From assembly GCA_041392625.1 (NCBI GenBank), contig JAWKLR010000016.1:17649-81648 (forward strand): a stretch of DNA of 64,000 bases, written 5' to 3'. The stretch comes from M3007 sp041392625 (GTDB taxonomy: Bacteria > Bacteroidota > Bacteroidia > Chitinophagales > Saprospiraceae). Each line of letters opens with the position of its first letter. The first letter of the stretch is position 1. Positions 53,646-63,758 of the stretch are shown in pieces. The position numbers and the translations under genes are program-made. The notes beneath the pieces were generated by a model, which searched no databases, had not been told where the DNA came from, and saw only the letters and a program-made list of their open reading frames with translations.

Positions 53646-54353
53646 ATGAAAACAATGCGTTCCCTGATCGTAGAAGATGAGCCATTAGCGGCTGAGATAT
53701 TGGCAGAATATATCGGAATGACTCCGGTGCTCCAGCATGTTGGCACCTGTGCCGATGCAATTGAAGCACTGGATGTGCTTAACAAAGAAAAGGTGGATGT
53801 CTTGTTTTTGGATATAAACCTGCCCAAAATCAACGGACTGGAGTTTATCAAAACCCTGCGGAAACAGCCAAAAATCATCATCACATCTGCTCACCATGAA
53901 TTTGCAGTTGAAGGATTCAACTTGAGAGTGGTGGATTATTTGCTGAAGCCTATTGAATTTGGTCGGTTTACCAAGGCAGTGAATAAACTGAGTCAATCGA
54001 ACGCAAATTCCAGCACCCCTCCTGCAATCAAACAAACAGGCGGTCGGCCGTATTACTTTTTCACCGTGCGCAAGCGGTCGGTCAAAATTTACCTGGATGA
54101 AATCCTGTTTATCGAGAGCCTGAAAGACTCGGTGTCCATTCATACATTGGAAAAATCCTACCAAACACACTACCAGTTGGGTGAGTTGGAGGAATTGATG
54201 CGCTCTGACAATTTCCTGCGCATCCACCGTTCATTTATGGTTGCCGTTGATAAAATTGAATCGTTCTCAGCAGCGGAAGTTGAAATTAACGGACGGAGTT
54301 TACCCATTGGCCGCAGCCATAAATCCTACGTCATGGAACGGCTGGGCAGATAA
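53646..54353 (+). CDS. LytTR-family response regulator
   Basis: A 235-residue transcription factor with a receiver domain (about 5-120; phospho-Asp D56 in VLFLDINLP, LIVEDEP acidic pocket, switch Lys in YLLKPIEFG) and a LytTR DNA-binding domain (about 135-235, YYFFTVRKRSVKIYLDEILFIESLKD ... FLRIHRSFMVAVDKIE). No cognate LytS-like kinase is in the window. Its target genes are unknown. The gene converges on the TIR gene. Confidence 0.93.
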   Translation: MKTMRSLIVEDEPLAAEILAEYIGMTPVLQHVGTCADAIEALDVLNKEKVDVLFLDINLPKINGLEFIKTLRKQPKIIITSAHHEFAVEGFNLRVVDYLLKPIEFGRFTKAVNKLSQSNANSSTPPAIKQTGGRPYYFFTVRKRSVKIYLDEILFIESLKDSVSIHTLEKSYQTHYQLGELEELMRSDNFLRIHRSFMVAVDKIESFSAAEVEINGRSLPIGRSHKSYVMERLGR

Positions 54354-54376
54354 GTCCATTTGACCTGGAACTATTT

Positions 54377-55198
54377 TTACTTTAATACCTTTAAGACCCG
54401 GCTCATTCCCGTTTCAAACTTATCGGCACTGATATCTTCCACAAGTACATTCTGGAAGTAGTCGATGATATCATCGAGTTTGTTGCGTTGATCGTGCAGA
54501 CGGGATCGTTCGTTTTCAAATTGCTTGTAGCCGATATTCAGGCTGCGGGCCTTATCAATTTTCCCATCCAGATCCTTGATCTTGGCATCAATCTCCTGAA
54601 TAATTTCAAAATAGAAATCGCCATCAAACAGTCCGGAATCAATCATTACCGGGATGAAGCTTTTATCATTCAACAATTGGCTGTACATGGCCAGGTCGCT
54701 TTCCAGCCCTACCCATCCACTGCGCAGGCTGTTTTTAGATACCAGTGACAGCACTGAATGGTTGTTCTTGATTTGATCCAGGATAAATTCTTTAATGTTT
54801 TGGCCGACGGCCATGTCTTCCTGGTCAATTTTGACATCTACCCCATTGGTCTCCAGAAACTCCTTGATTCGTGAGGCAGTATCCTTGTCTCGGTGGTTGT
54901 ATGAAATAAAAACACCGGGCCCCGGAGCGGGTTTGGCTGGCTCAGCTTGTGTGGGCTTTGAGTCGTTGGGACTTGCGGATTCATCTTCCAACTCATCGGC
55001 CATTTCAAGAATTGCAAAATTAATCTGGCTCTGAACCATTTGCCATTCATCGTATGAAATCTGGTTAAATGTATATTGCTTTTTTGTGGTTCGGTATCGG
55101 GCCTGAAGCAGAATGGCATCTTTATTGTACTGAGTAAGTAGATTGAGTGCTTCTTCAGTTTCACCATTACTGATTAACTGCTGTATTTGATCACGCAT
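54377..55198 (-). CDS. EAD11-like / TIR domain protein
   Basis: A 273-residue protein and probable immune effector. The N-terminal segment (1-70, QQLISNGETEEALNLLTQ ... ILLQARYRTTKKQYTF ... SYDEWQMVQSQINFAIL) looks like Effector-Associated Domain 11, a helical module known from bacterial conflict systems. A Pro/Ala linker (71-94) precedes a TIR domain (95-205, GVFISYNHRDKDTASRIKEF). E166 in SLRSGWVGLESD sits where TIR NADases have their catalytic Glu. A charged coiled coil (about 205-245) closes it. ATG 55198 is preferred over 55273. TIR NADases act in anti-phage abortive infection, but that role here is inferred. No partner gene is adjacent. Confidence 0.82.
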   Translation of the reverse strand: MRDQIQQLISNGETEEALNLLTQYNKDAILLQARYRTTKKQYTFNQISYDEWQMVQSQINFAILEMADELEDESASPNDSKPTQAEPAKPAPGPGVFISYNHRDKDTASRIKEFLETNGVDVKIDQEDMAVGQNIKEFILDQIKNNHSVLSLVSKNSLRSGWVGLESDLAMYSQLLNDKSFIPVMIDSGLFDGDFYFEIIQEIDAKIKDLDGKIDKARSLNIGYKQFENERSRLHDQRNKLDDIIDYFQNVLVEDISADKFETGMSRVLKVLK

Positions 55199-55431
55199 AC
55201 CGGGAAAACTTTTGACTGATTTGAAGTGTTTGATTGGGGACCTAAAGACTTGATTTGGTAAATATGGCAACAAATATCAAGAATCTGATTTACAAATTCA
55301 ATTTGCCCTTGCCCGAACAGAAATAATTTTTGCCGAAAAGGGTGGTTTAAAGCCTAAATAAGTTCCTAATTTTGCTTAATATTTTTCAAATGCCTGTGAG
55401 CCGACACAAATTAAACTTTTTCGGCATAATT

Positions 55432-55463
55432 TTGGACTTGTGAAGTGATATGCATTACCTTAG
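55432..55463 (+). promoter_or_regulatory. probable promoter of the giant adhesin
   Basis: TTTG (55432-55435), 20 bases, then TACCTTAG (55456-55463), one base off the -7 consensus. If it is used, the leader would be about 320 bases long. The rest of 55199-55431 holds no gene. Confidence 0.45.
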
Positions 55464-55510
55464 CACTACCGCTTCTCATCATCCCACTCCCCCTCCTACC
55501 GGCCCCGGCA

Positions 55511-55628
55511 GCTCTAATTTTAGAGCATGTCAAATTAAAGCCTTCCTCCCTACCACGGGAATAGCGCCTTTTTTTTACTCCCTTGATGCAAAAACCAACT
55601 TGCATGCACTCCTGCATAGGGAGGCGCT
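55511..55628 (+). other. predicted structured 5' leader of the adhesin mRNA
   Basis: Several stems can be drawn: gctcta / tagagc (55511-55526, 4-base loop); an outer pair agcgc / gcgct (55563-55567 with 55624-55628) continuing as ctccct / agggag (55578-55583 with 55618-55623); and an inner atgca / tgcat (55586-55590 with 55601-55605). This suggests a folded leader between promoter and start. The function is not known and no covariation test was done. Confidence 0.4.
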
Positions 55629-55790
55629 TGTTTCCTTGCCTTGGTACCGATTAGTCTCATGACCTAAGACTCTTTTTTACTGTTTTGTACAGTTGAGAAA
55701 AGCCCGATTTGTCGGCTAACTTACATAACATTTTTTTTTAATCTAAACCAAATGTGACGCCGCCTTTGACTGACCGTCTAACCTATACCT

Positions 55791-58700
55791 ATGAAAAGCA
55801 TTTTAGACTACAATCATTTGACTATCAACTTATTTCGCAGTATGTTTTACCCCAAACACATTGGAATCTCTGCGATTCTGTTGATTCTGGGTGTATTTTA
55901 CACCAAGCCCGTTCAGGCACAAACCTGTGTTATTGACACGGTAATTCTCGCCTCTGAAAATCCGTTTGCGGACTGTCCGCCTGGAACGGATACCATTATT
56001 ATTCAGGATACCTTCTACATGAACACCTCGTATGAGCCAATCTTTAACGGGGTACCCTTCAATGGAATCATTCTTGTGGATGGTGGCGTGATCAACTGGA
56101 ACCAACCAGCAGACTTCCGGTTGGGAGATGCTGCCCGCTTGATTTTAATCAATGGCGGCATGGTGCTTCCCGCCAACGTGGGAGATCCCGGTTGCAGCCC
56201 AATCAAGCGCTTGTTTTTTGGCACCGGCCCGGGCTCCTTTCAGGCAACATGTTCGGGCGCTCCTGCCCCTCAGGCATTTTCCGACATCAACCAGGCTGGC
56301 TGTATATCCCAGTCGGGTATTTGTTGTAATGCCTATATTTCAGTGGAAGAAACATCCGGAAACGACAATGACCTCACACTTTGTAGTCCTGGCGATTCTG
56401 CAATCATACAGGTTGCCGGATCAGGGAGTTTGACGTATCAGTATCTGTGGAGCCCCAACCTCGGATCGGAACCTGGGCCATACGATATTGCACCAAATAG
56501 CACGACCAACTATTTTGTAAATATATCTGCAACATTTGATCCCTATGTAGGCGATCCCTATCTGCTAACCTGTAATGGTTCTGTAACCGTACGAATCAAC
56601 CCACAAATCAACCTGAGTGCCAATACCACAAGCGTTCCTTGTGCTGCTTCTGAAACCGGTGCAATTGATTTGATGGTCAGTGGCGGAACCAGTCCTTATA
56701 CCTATACCTGGTCAAATGGATCGTCCACCCAAGATTTAAGTGGCCTTGCTGCCGGTACTTACACCGTTACAGTTGTAGATGCACGCGGCTGTTCAGAAAT
56801 GCTGGAGGTGGAAATTATTACGATTGACCTGAGTCCACCAATCCTGAGTTGCCCATCCAATGTTTTGGATACTGCTCTGGTGGATTTGTGCTATACCACT
56901 GTACCTGGGATCGATGCCTCTTTTACGGATGATTGCCCATCTCCGGATTTGAGTTATCAGCTGACCGGGGCAACCGTTCAATCTGGAAGCGGAAACGTTT
57001 CTGATGTAGTCCAGTTTAATGTTGGAACGACAACAGTCCAATACAATGTGGACGATGGCACCAATGTTTCCACCTGTTCATTCACAGTGATTGTAAGGGA
57101 TATTCAACTCCCGACTGCCTCCAATCCGGCAGACATCAACGACATTCAGTGTATTTTTGATGTCCCCCCTCCCAACCCGGCGGTTGTGCTTGATGAAGCA
57201 GATAACTGCGGAACACCAACCGTCACTTTTTTCAACCAAAGTGTAATCGGCGGAGCAGGATGTGCAGGAAATCCATTCCTTGTAATTCGCAGATACCGCG
57301 TTACGGACCAGTCTGGAAACACCGTAACTGTTTCGCACACAATTTCTGTTGCGGATACGGAACCACCTCAATTCAGTTTGATTCCAGCGGATGTAACGGT
57401 AAACTGCGACGGAATTCCACCTGTAGGTTCTCCTGATGCGATGGATAATTGTGTAGAAGTAGTTCCCATTGTTTACAATGGAGAAACCCGTATTGATGGT
57501 CCATGTCCATACACCTATACCTTGCAACGGATGTGGACCGCTTCAGATAATTGCGGAAATACCAATACCGCTGTTCAAACCATTACTGTTCAGGATATTG
57601 TTGCACCAAATTTTACCTTTATTCCAGCTGATGTGACAGTTAGCTGTGAATCCATTCCAGGTATAGGCACGCCAACGGCAACGGACAATTGTGATCCGAA
57701 TGTGAATCTGGTGTACAATGGTGAAGTTCGGACTGATGGAGCCTGCTTAGACTCCTATACATTGAGTCGGAGCTGGACAGCGACTGATGCCTGTGGAAAT
57801 GTACAAACTGCTGTTCAGGTAATAACTGTTCAGGATGTAAGTGATCCGGTTTTTGATTTTGTTCCTGCAAACACAACGGTTGAATGCGATGCAATTCCAG
57901 GAGTTGGAACCCCAACCGCAACGGATAATTGCGATGGCGATGTAGAAATCACCTACAATGGTGAAGTTCGCACCGATGGCTCCTGTCTGTACAATTATAC
58001 ACTCACCCGTACATGGACCGCAACGGATAATTGTGGAAACACACAAACTGCTTCCCAGGTTATCACAGTACAGGACACAAACAATCCAAGTTTTCTCAGT
58101 GTTCCGGCGGATGTTACCGTTAACTGCGATGCGATCCCAGCCGTTGGCACGGCCACTGCTGAGGACAATTGCGACCCGAATGTTTCAGTAGTATACAATG
58201 GAGAAACCCGGACTGATGGTTCTTGTATAAATACCTACACCCTGAATCGCAGTTGGACTGCAACAGATGCCTGTGGAAACCAAACTACTGTTTCTCAAAA
58301 CATTGAAGTCCAGGATACCACCGCACCTGTTTTCACTTCATTTCCGGCGGATGTAACCGTTGATTGTGATGCTATTCCGGGCGTAGCAAGCCCAAGTGCA
58401 GATGACAACTGTACAAGTACCGTAAGCATTGTTTATGACGGGGAATTCAGAACAGACGGAGCCTGCTCAAATGCATATACGCTCAGCAGACAATGGACCG
58501 CAACGGATGAATGTGGCAATCAGACCACGGCTGTTCAAACCATTACCGTTCAGGATACTACTGCACCCCAATTTATTTTAATTCCTGTAAGCATTACAGT
58601 TAATTGCGATGCTGTGCCTCCAATTGGGACACCAACTGCCAGCGACAACTGTACTGCTTCTCCTGTAATTGTTTACAATGGGCAAGTTCGGGTAGATGGC

Positions 58701-61700
58701 GCTTGTCCGGACAATTATACATTGACCAGAACCTGGACCGTAAGCGATGAATGTGGAAACACAGCCACAGCAGAACAAGTTATTACTGTGCAGGATGTAA
58801 CCAACCCTACCTTTTTATTTGTTCCCGCTGATCTGACCGTAAATTGTGAATCCATTCCGGCTGTAGGCACACCAATTGCTTCAGACAATTGTACTGCCAA
58901 TGTCGACATTGAATACAATGGAGAAACCCGGGTAGATGGCGCTTGTGAAGACACGTATACTTTGGTTAGAATGTGGACGGCCACAGATGCATGTGGTAAT
59001 TTTACTACAGCACAACAAATTGTTGAAGTACTCGATACAATCAGTCCGATATTCCTGGATATTCCTGCCGATGTAACGGTAAGTTGTGAAGATATTCCCG
59101 CAGTTGTAAATCCAAACCCAATTGATAATTGTGATATCGATGTGGATTTGGTTTATGATGGAGAAACCCGGGTAGATGGATCATGTGAAGACAGTTACCA
59201 ACTTACACGACAGTGGACCGCGACCGACAATTGTGGCAATCAAAATACCTTGCAGCAAGTTATTACTGTAAAAGATACCATTGCCCCTATTTTCCTTTTT
59301 GTCCCTACAAATATTACAATCAATTGCGATGACGTACCGACCAACGGCGTACCTCAGGTAATTGATAATTGTGATGTCGATGTAACGGTTGTTTTTGACG
59401 GAGAAATCAGAATAGATGGCGATTGTCCAAACAATTACACCCTTGATCGTATTTGGATCGCTACTGATAACTGTGGCAACTCCACAACTGCAGTTCAAAC
59501 CCTGACAGTACAGGATACCACACCTCCAATTTTCACATTTGTACCTGGTGACACCCTGGTTAACTGCGATGCAGTGCCTGTTGCCGGAATGCCAGAGGCA
59601 AGCGACAATTGTACCAATGTAGTAGATATAGTTTATGATGGAGAAATCCGGACCGATGGCAGTTGTCCAAACGCATATACCCTGGTACGATCCTGGACAG
59701 CCACTGATGAGTGTGGAAACAACGTATCGACCAGTCAACTTATCCAGGTACAGGATACTACGGCCCCGGTATTCACCTTTATCGCAGCGGATACACTGGT
59801 AAATTGTGATGCAGTCCCTGATCCGGAAATGGCCATGGCAAATGACAATTGCACCAGCGATGTTGTAGTAGTGTATAACGGAGAAACGCGCACGGATGGC
59901 GCTTGTCCAAATGAATACACACTGGAGCGATCCTGGACGGCAACGGATGAATGTGGAAATACCAGCCTTGCAATTCAGACAATCAGTGTCCAGGATACGA
60001 CCCTGCCTGTTTTCATGTTTGTTCCTGCCGATATCTTAGTGGATTGTGAAGCAGTACCAACTCCCGGAACCCCCACAGCAAGTGACAACTGCGACGCCAA
60101 TGTTACCATCACCTACAATGGTGAACAATTGACAACCGGCTCCTGTAAAGACAATTACACTTTGTTGCGTTCTTGGACAGCAACCGATGCCTGCGGTAAT
60201 GCCGTGACAGCATCTCAGTTAGTGACCGTACAGGATACCACCAAGCCTGTCTTTACTTTTATTCCAGCAGATACCTTGGTGAACTGCGATGCGATTCCGG
60301 TACCTGGAATGCCTACTGCAACAGATAACTGCGATGACGTAGTAAATATCCTGTTTGTGGGAGAGACTATCGCCCCTGGCGCTTGCCAAAATGCGTACTC
60401 GATTACCAGAAGGTGGACCGCAACAGATGATTGCGGCAATACCAGCATGGCACAACAGGTCTTAACCGTACAGGATACAACACTACCAGTTTTCACATTT
60501 GTTCCGGTGGATACCCTTGTAAATTGTCATGAAATTCCGGTTGTCGGCGCTCCCGTTGCTGTAGATAATTGCGATGGAGACGTGACCATTGACTATTTGG
60601 GAGAAACCCGAATTGACGGTGCATGCACCGATAGTTATACATTGAACCGAAGCTGGTTGGCTACAGATAATTGTGGAAACACAACCCTGGCTGTGCAGGT
60701 TATTAACGTTCAGGACATCACAGCGCCAGACTTCACTTTTGTACCTGCAGACACCCTGGTTGATTGTGACGCAGTGCCTGCCCCAGGAACACCAACTGCC
60801 GGAGACAACTGTGATGGAGACGTGCAAATAGTATACAACGGAGAGGTTCGCACGGATGGAGCATGTGAAGATGCCTATACCCTTACACGGACCTGGACCG
60901 CTACAGACAATTGTGGAAACAGCAGCATTGCGACCCAACTGATTACCGTTCAGGATACAACGGCTCCAATCCTGCTCAATGTTCCGATGGACACCCTGGT
61001 AAACTGTGATGCAGTACCTGACCCAGGCATGCCTACAGCAACAGATAATTGCGATGGAGACGTGTTAGTCCAATACCTTGGAGAGTTGATTACTTCCGGG
61101 CCCTGCGATGATAGCTATACCCTTTCACGCACCTGGTCTGCAACAGATAACTGTGGAAATATTTCTACAGCGGTACAGGTCGTAACTGTGCAGGACACCA
61201 TGCCTCCATTGTTCACCAGTTCACCTGCTGATACTCTTGTAAACTGCGATGCGCTGCCTCCAGTCGGCATGCCAACGGCAAGTGACAACTGCGATGGAGA
61301 TGTCCAGATAGACTACAATGGTGAGACCATTATGAGCAGCATGAATCTGGAGACATACACGCTGCAGCGTAAATGGACTGCAACCGACAACTGTGGAAAC
61401 ACGAGCGAAATTACTCAAGTAATCACCGTGCAGGATACTATTGCGCCAATGATCATTTGTCCCGATGATATTGCCGTACTTGCAGATGCAAGTCTGTGTG
61501 CAGCAATCGTAGCATTTGACCCGCCGCAAACGGATGATAACTGTGCGACCTCACTCACCTTGATCAGCAGCAGCCTGTCGGGAGATACATTCCCAATTGG
61601 GGTAAACGAGGTTTACATGCAGATCAGTGACCCAAGTGGAAATACCGCGGATTGTTCATTTTACATCACTGTTCAGGATACAACTGCACCGGTGCTGGTG

Positions 61701-63746
61701 AACTGTCCAACGGATATGACCTTTGTATCTCCGGATAGCAACTGTATGGCAGTGGCCGACTGGGAGCCACCTTTGGTGATCGACCCATGTGATGACTACC
61801 TGATTGTAGCCGTTCCGGATATCCCACCAATGTCGGTTTTCCCAACCGGGCACACCGTTGTAACCTACACTGCTACAGATACAACTGGTAACCAGTTAAC
61901 CTGTAGTTTCACAGTTACCGTAACCGAGACCATTCCACCTGTGTTGGTTGATTGTCCGGTTGACATGACGCTTTATACGGATACCTGTACCTCCGTTGCT
62001 ACCTGGATGCCTCCGCTGGCAACTGACAACTGTGATTTTGATACTCTTACCTCTAATTTCCAATCGGGAGACATATTCCCTGAAGGAACAACCACCGTTG
62101 AGTACATTGCTGCCGACCTCTGGGGCAATACCAGTAACTGTACCTTCGATATTACGGTGATTGACACCGTAGCCCCTACGTTCAGCGGTTGTCCGCAAGA
62201 CACCATAGTGGATGGTTTGGGAGCCTGTGAAATCCCGGTATTCTGGGATCAACCAAGTGCTACAGACAACTGCGTACCGGATCCGCTGATCTATTCAATT
62301 CCGGCTCCCGGGGATACCTTCCCGGTTGGGCACACACCTGTCTCAATTTTTGTTGAAGACCCGAGTGGAAATACAGACACCTGCATTTTTGTGGTCACTG
62401 TACTCGGCCCAGATCTCGGCTTTGACGATACACCGGCAGACCAATCCTTTATTGGATGTGAAGCAATTGCTACCTGGACGCCACCAACACCTACGGGTAT
62501 TTGTGGTCCATATACCATCACCAGTACACACGAACCTGGAGATACATTCCCAATTGGTGTTACCACGGTAATTTATACCCTGCAGGATACTCTTGGGTAT
62601 GAAGCAACAACCAGTTTCACCATCTCTGTTACGGAGAACAACGCACCGGTAATTGACTGTCCTACCGCTCCAATTGTGGTTGACATCAGTGGGGCCATCA
62701 TCGCAGATGCATCCGGATTCCTGACTGCTACCGATACCGTCAATACCTGTGATGGCGTAGAACTTTCATTTGACCTACCCATTGCCACTGATGATTGTCA
62801 CCCTCCGGTGGTCAGCCAGATTAGTGGTATCGACTCTGGTGGATACTTTGTAATCGGACCGCATTTGGTAGAATTCCAGGCGATTGACTCTGCGGGCAAC
62901 ACTGCGCTTTGTCCCGTTCAGATTGAGGTTCTTCCGCTGTACCCATTGGCACCCATGGTAAGCGACACCATCGGATGCCCAGGCGATGACATCACCTTGT
63001 CAACTCCGGTTATTACTGGTGCAGAATACCTGTGGGAAGGCCCGTACAGCGACTTGCCAGATGCCAATACCATTTTGATAATGGGGCTTGAAGATCAATA
63101 CACCGGCTGGTACCGGGTTCGGGCTCTGGTAAACGGATGCTATACTCCGTACGACTCAGCCTATGTGCGCATGGCTATTGATCCGGAAGCTGTTGATGAT
63201 CTTGATTTTGAAATCGAACCGGGTGGACTGCTCACCGGCATTGATGTACTGGTGAATGATACGTACGACTGGGATGATTTTGTGGTTACACTGGAAACTC
63301 CGATTCCGGGACTTACCGACCTGGGTGAAGGCCAGTTTGAATACAGAGCCCAATTGAATAATGGGTATGTAAACTTCATTTACAAACTGTGTTCTGCTAC
63401 CTGTCCAAATCTGTGTGATCGGGCGGAGGTTGTGATCAACGTCCGTGAAACCATCTGTAGCTATATCCCCAACATCATTACACCAAATGATGATGGCTAC
63501 AACGATTACCTGGAAATTCCATGTCTGGAAACAGAATTGTATCCAAACAACTCCATTGTAATTTACAACCAGTGGGGAGGAAAAGTGTACGAGGCTTCGC
63601 CTTACAGCAACGATCCAGGCCAAGCCTGGAGAGGAACACTGATGGGTGAACCCGGGAAAGACCTTCCGGACGCTACCTACTTCTATATTTTCAAATCCGC
63701 TCCGGATGCTGAAGCATTGCGCGGTTACATTGAAATATTCCGCTAA
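55791..63746 (+). CDS. giant T9SS type B adhesin with 17 HYR-like repeats
   Basis: A 2651-residue secreted surface protein. After the signal peptide (ending PVQAQ, residues about 1-44) come a unique N-part (to about 270), a SprB-type repeat (about 275-345, SGGTSPYTYTWSNGSSTQ), HYR-like domains (to about 523), 17 consecutive 80-residue repeats (about 524-1883), further HYR-type domains (to about 2370), Ig-like parts, and a C-terminal T9SS type B sorting domain from about 2556 (IPNIITPNDDGYNDYLEIP ... GTLMGEPGKDLPDATYFY). Repeats carry four conserved Cys (VNCDAIP, DNC, GAC, CGN). Such proteins serve gliding, adhesion or matrix roles. ATG 55842 (MFYPKHIGIS) is an alternative start. The following SprF gene is the usual partner for surface anchoring. 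Confidence 0.92.
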   Translation: MKSILDYNHLTINLFRSMFYPKHIGISAILLILGVFYTKPVQAQTCVIDTVILASENPFADCPPGTDTIIIQDTFYMNTSYEPIFNGVPFNGIILVDGGVINWNQPADFRLGDAARLILINGGMVLPANVGDPGCSPIKRLFFGTGPGSFQATCSGAPAPQAFSDINQAGCISQSGICCNAYISVEETSGNDNDLTLCSPGDSAIIQVAGSGSLTYQYLWSPNLGSEPGPYDIAPNSTTNYFVNISATFDPYVGDPYLLTCNGSVTVRINPQINLSANTTSVPCAASETGAIDLMVSGGTSPYTYTWSNGSSTQDLSGLAAGTYTVTVVDARGCSEMLEVEIITIDLSPPILSCPSNVLDTALVDLCYTTVPGIDASFTDDCPSPDLSYQLTGATVQSGSGNVSDVVQFNVGTTTVQYNVDDGTNVSTCSFTVIVRDIQLPTASNPADINDIQCIFDVPPPNPAVVLDEADNCGTPTVTFFNQSVIGGAGCAGNPFLVIRRYRVTDQSGNTVTVSHTISVADTEPPQFSLIPADVTVNCDGIPPVGSPDAMDNCVEVVPIVYNGETRIDGPCPYTYTLQRMWTASDNCGNTNTAVQTITVQDIVAPNFTFIPADVTVSCESIPGIGTPTATDNCDPNVNLVYNGEVRTDGACLDSYTLSRSWTATDACGNVQTAVQVITVQDVSDPVFDFVPANTTVECDAIPGVGTPTATDNCDGDVEITYNGEVRTDGSCLYNYTLTRTWTATDNCGNTQTASQVITVQDTNNPSFLSVPADVTVNCDAIPAVGTATAEDNCDPNVSVVYNGETRTDGSCINTYTLNRSWTATDACGNQTTVSQNIEVQDTTAPVFTSFPADVTVDCDAIPGVASPSADDNCTSTVSIVYDGEFRTDGACSNAYTLSRQWTATDECGNQTTAVQTITVQDTTAPQFILIPVSITVNCDAVPPIGTPTASDNCTASPVIVYNGQVRVDGACPDNYTLTRTWTVSDECGNTATAEQVITVQDVTNPTFLFVPADLTVNCESIPAVGTPIASDNCTANVDIEYNGETRVDGACEDTYTLVRMWTATDACGNFTTAQQIVEVLDTISPIFLDIPADVTVSCEDIPAVVNPNPIDNCDIDVDLVYDGETRVDGSCEDSYQLTRQWTATDNCGNQNTLQQVITVKDTIAPIFLFVPTNITINCDDVPTNGVPQVIDNCDVDVTVVFDGEIRIDGDCPNNYTLDRIWIATDNCGNSTTAVQTLTVQDTTPPIFTFVPGDTLVNCDAVPVAGMPEASDNCTNVVDIVYDGEIRTDGSCPNAYTLVRSWTATDECGNNVSTSQLIQVQDTTAPVFTFIAADTLVNCDAVPDPEMAMANDNCTSDVVVVYNGETRTDGACPNEYTLERSWTATDECGNTSLAIQTISVQDTTLPVFMFVPADILVDCEAVPTPGTPTASDNCDANVTITYNGEQLTTGSCKDNYTLLRSWTATDACGNAVTASQLVTVQDTTKPVFTFIPADTLVNCDAIPVPGMPTATDNCDDVVNILFVGETIAPGACQNAYSITRRWTATDDCGNTSMAQQVLTVQDTTLPVFTFVPVDTLVNCHEIPVVGAPVAVDNCDGDVTIDYLGETRIDGACTDSYTLNRSWLATDNCGNTTLAVQVINVQDITAPDFTFVPADTLVDCDAVPAPGTPTAGDNCDGDVQIVYNGEVRTDGACEDAYTLTRTWTATDNCGNSSIATQLITVQDTTAPILLNVPMDTLVNCDAVPDPGMPTATDNCDGDVLVQYLGELITSGPCDDSYTLSRTWSATDNCGNISTAVQVVTVQDTMPPLFTSSPADTLVNCDALPPVGMPTASDNCDGDVQIDYNGETIMSSMNLETYTLQRKWTATDNCGNTSEITQVITVQDTIAPMIICPDDIAVLADASLCAAIVAFDPPQTDDNCATSLTLISSSLSGDTFPIGVNEVYMQISDPSGNTADCSFYITVQDTTAPVLVNCPTDMTFVSPDSNCMAVADWEPPLVIDPCDDYLIVAVPDIPPMSVFPTGHTVVTYTATDTTGNQLTCSFTVTVTETIPPVLVDCPVDMTLYTDTCTSVATWMPPLATDNCDFDTLTSNFQSGDIFPEGTTTVEYIAADLWGNTSNCTFDITVIDTVAPTFSGCPQDTIVDGLGACEIPVFWDQPSATDNCVPDPLIYSIPAPGDTFPVGHTPVSIFVEDPSGNTDTCIFVVTVLGPDLGFDDTPADQSFIGCEAIATWTPPTPTGICGPYTITSTHEPGDTFPIGVTTVIYTLQDTLGYEATTSFTISVTENNAPVIDCPTAPIVVDISGAIIADASGFLTATDTVNTCDGVELSFDLPIATDDCHPPVVSQISGIDSGGYFVIGPHLVEFQAIDSAGNTALCPVQIEVLPLYPLAPMVSDTIGCPGDDITLSTPVITGAEYLWEGPYSDLPDANTILIMGLEDQYTGWYRVRALVNGCYTPYDSAYVRMAIDPEAVDDLDFEIEPGGLLTGIDVLVNDTYDWDDFVVTLETPIPGLTDLGEGQFEYRAQLNNGYVNFIYKLCSATCPNLCDRAEVVINVRETICSYIPNIITPNDDGYNDYLEIPCLETELYPNNSIVIYNQWGGKVYEASPYSNDPGQAWRGTLMGEPGKDLPDATYFYIFKSAPDAEALRGYIEIFR
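57361..61440 (+). repeat. 17 tandem 240-bp repeats inside the adhesin gene
   Basis: Seventeen consecutive units, each exactly 240 bp (80 codons), with no insertion or deletion between them, although the units differ widely in sequence. Core words recur in frame (DNCD, YNGE-RTDG, YTL-R-WTATD-CGN, ITVQDTTAP). Unit 17 lacks the third conserved Cys (SSMNLET replaces the usual GAC). Confidence 0.95.
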
Positions 63747-63758
63747 ACCAAACCAAAT

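Noticed and set aside
60483..60938. antisense frames across the adhesin repeats
   Set aside because: They recur in phase with the 240-bp units and reflect the repeat codons on the other strand, not separate genes.
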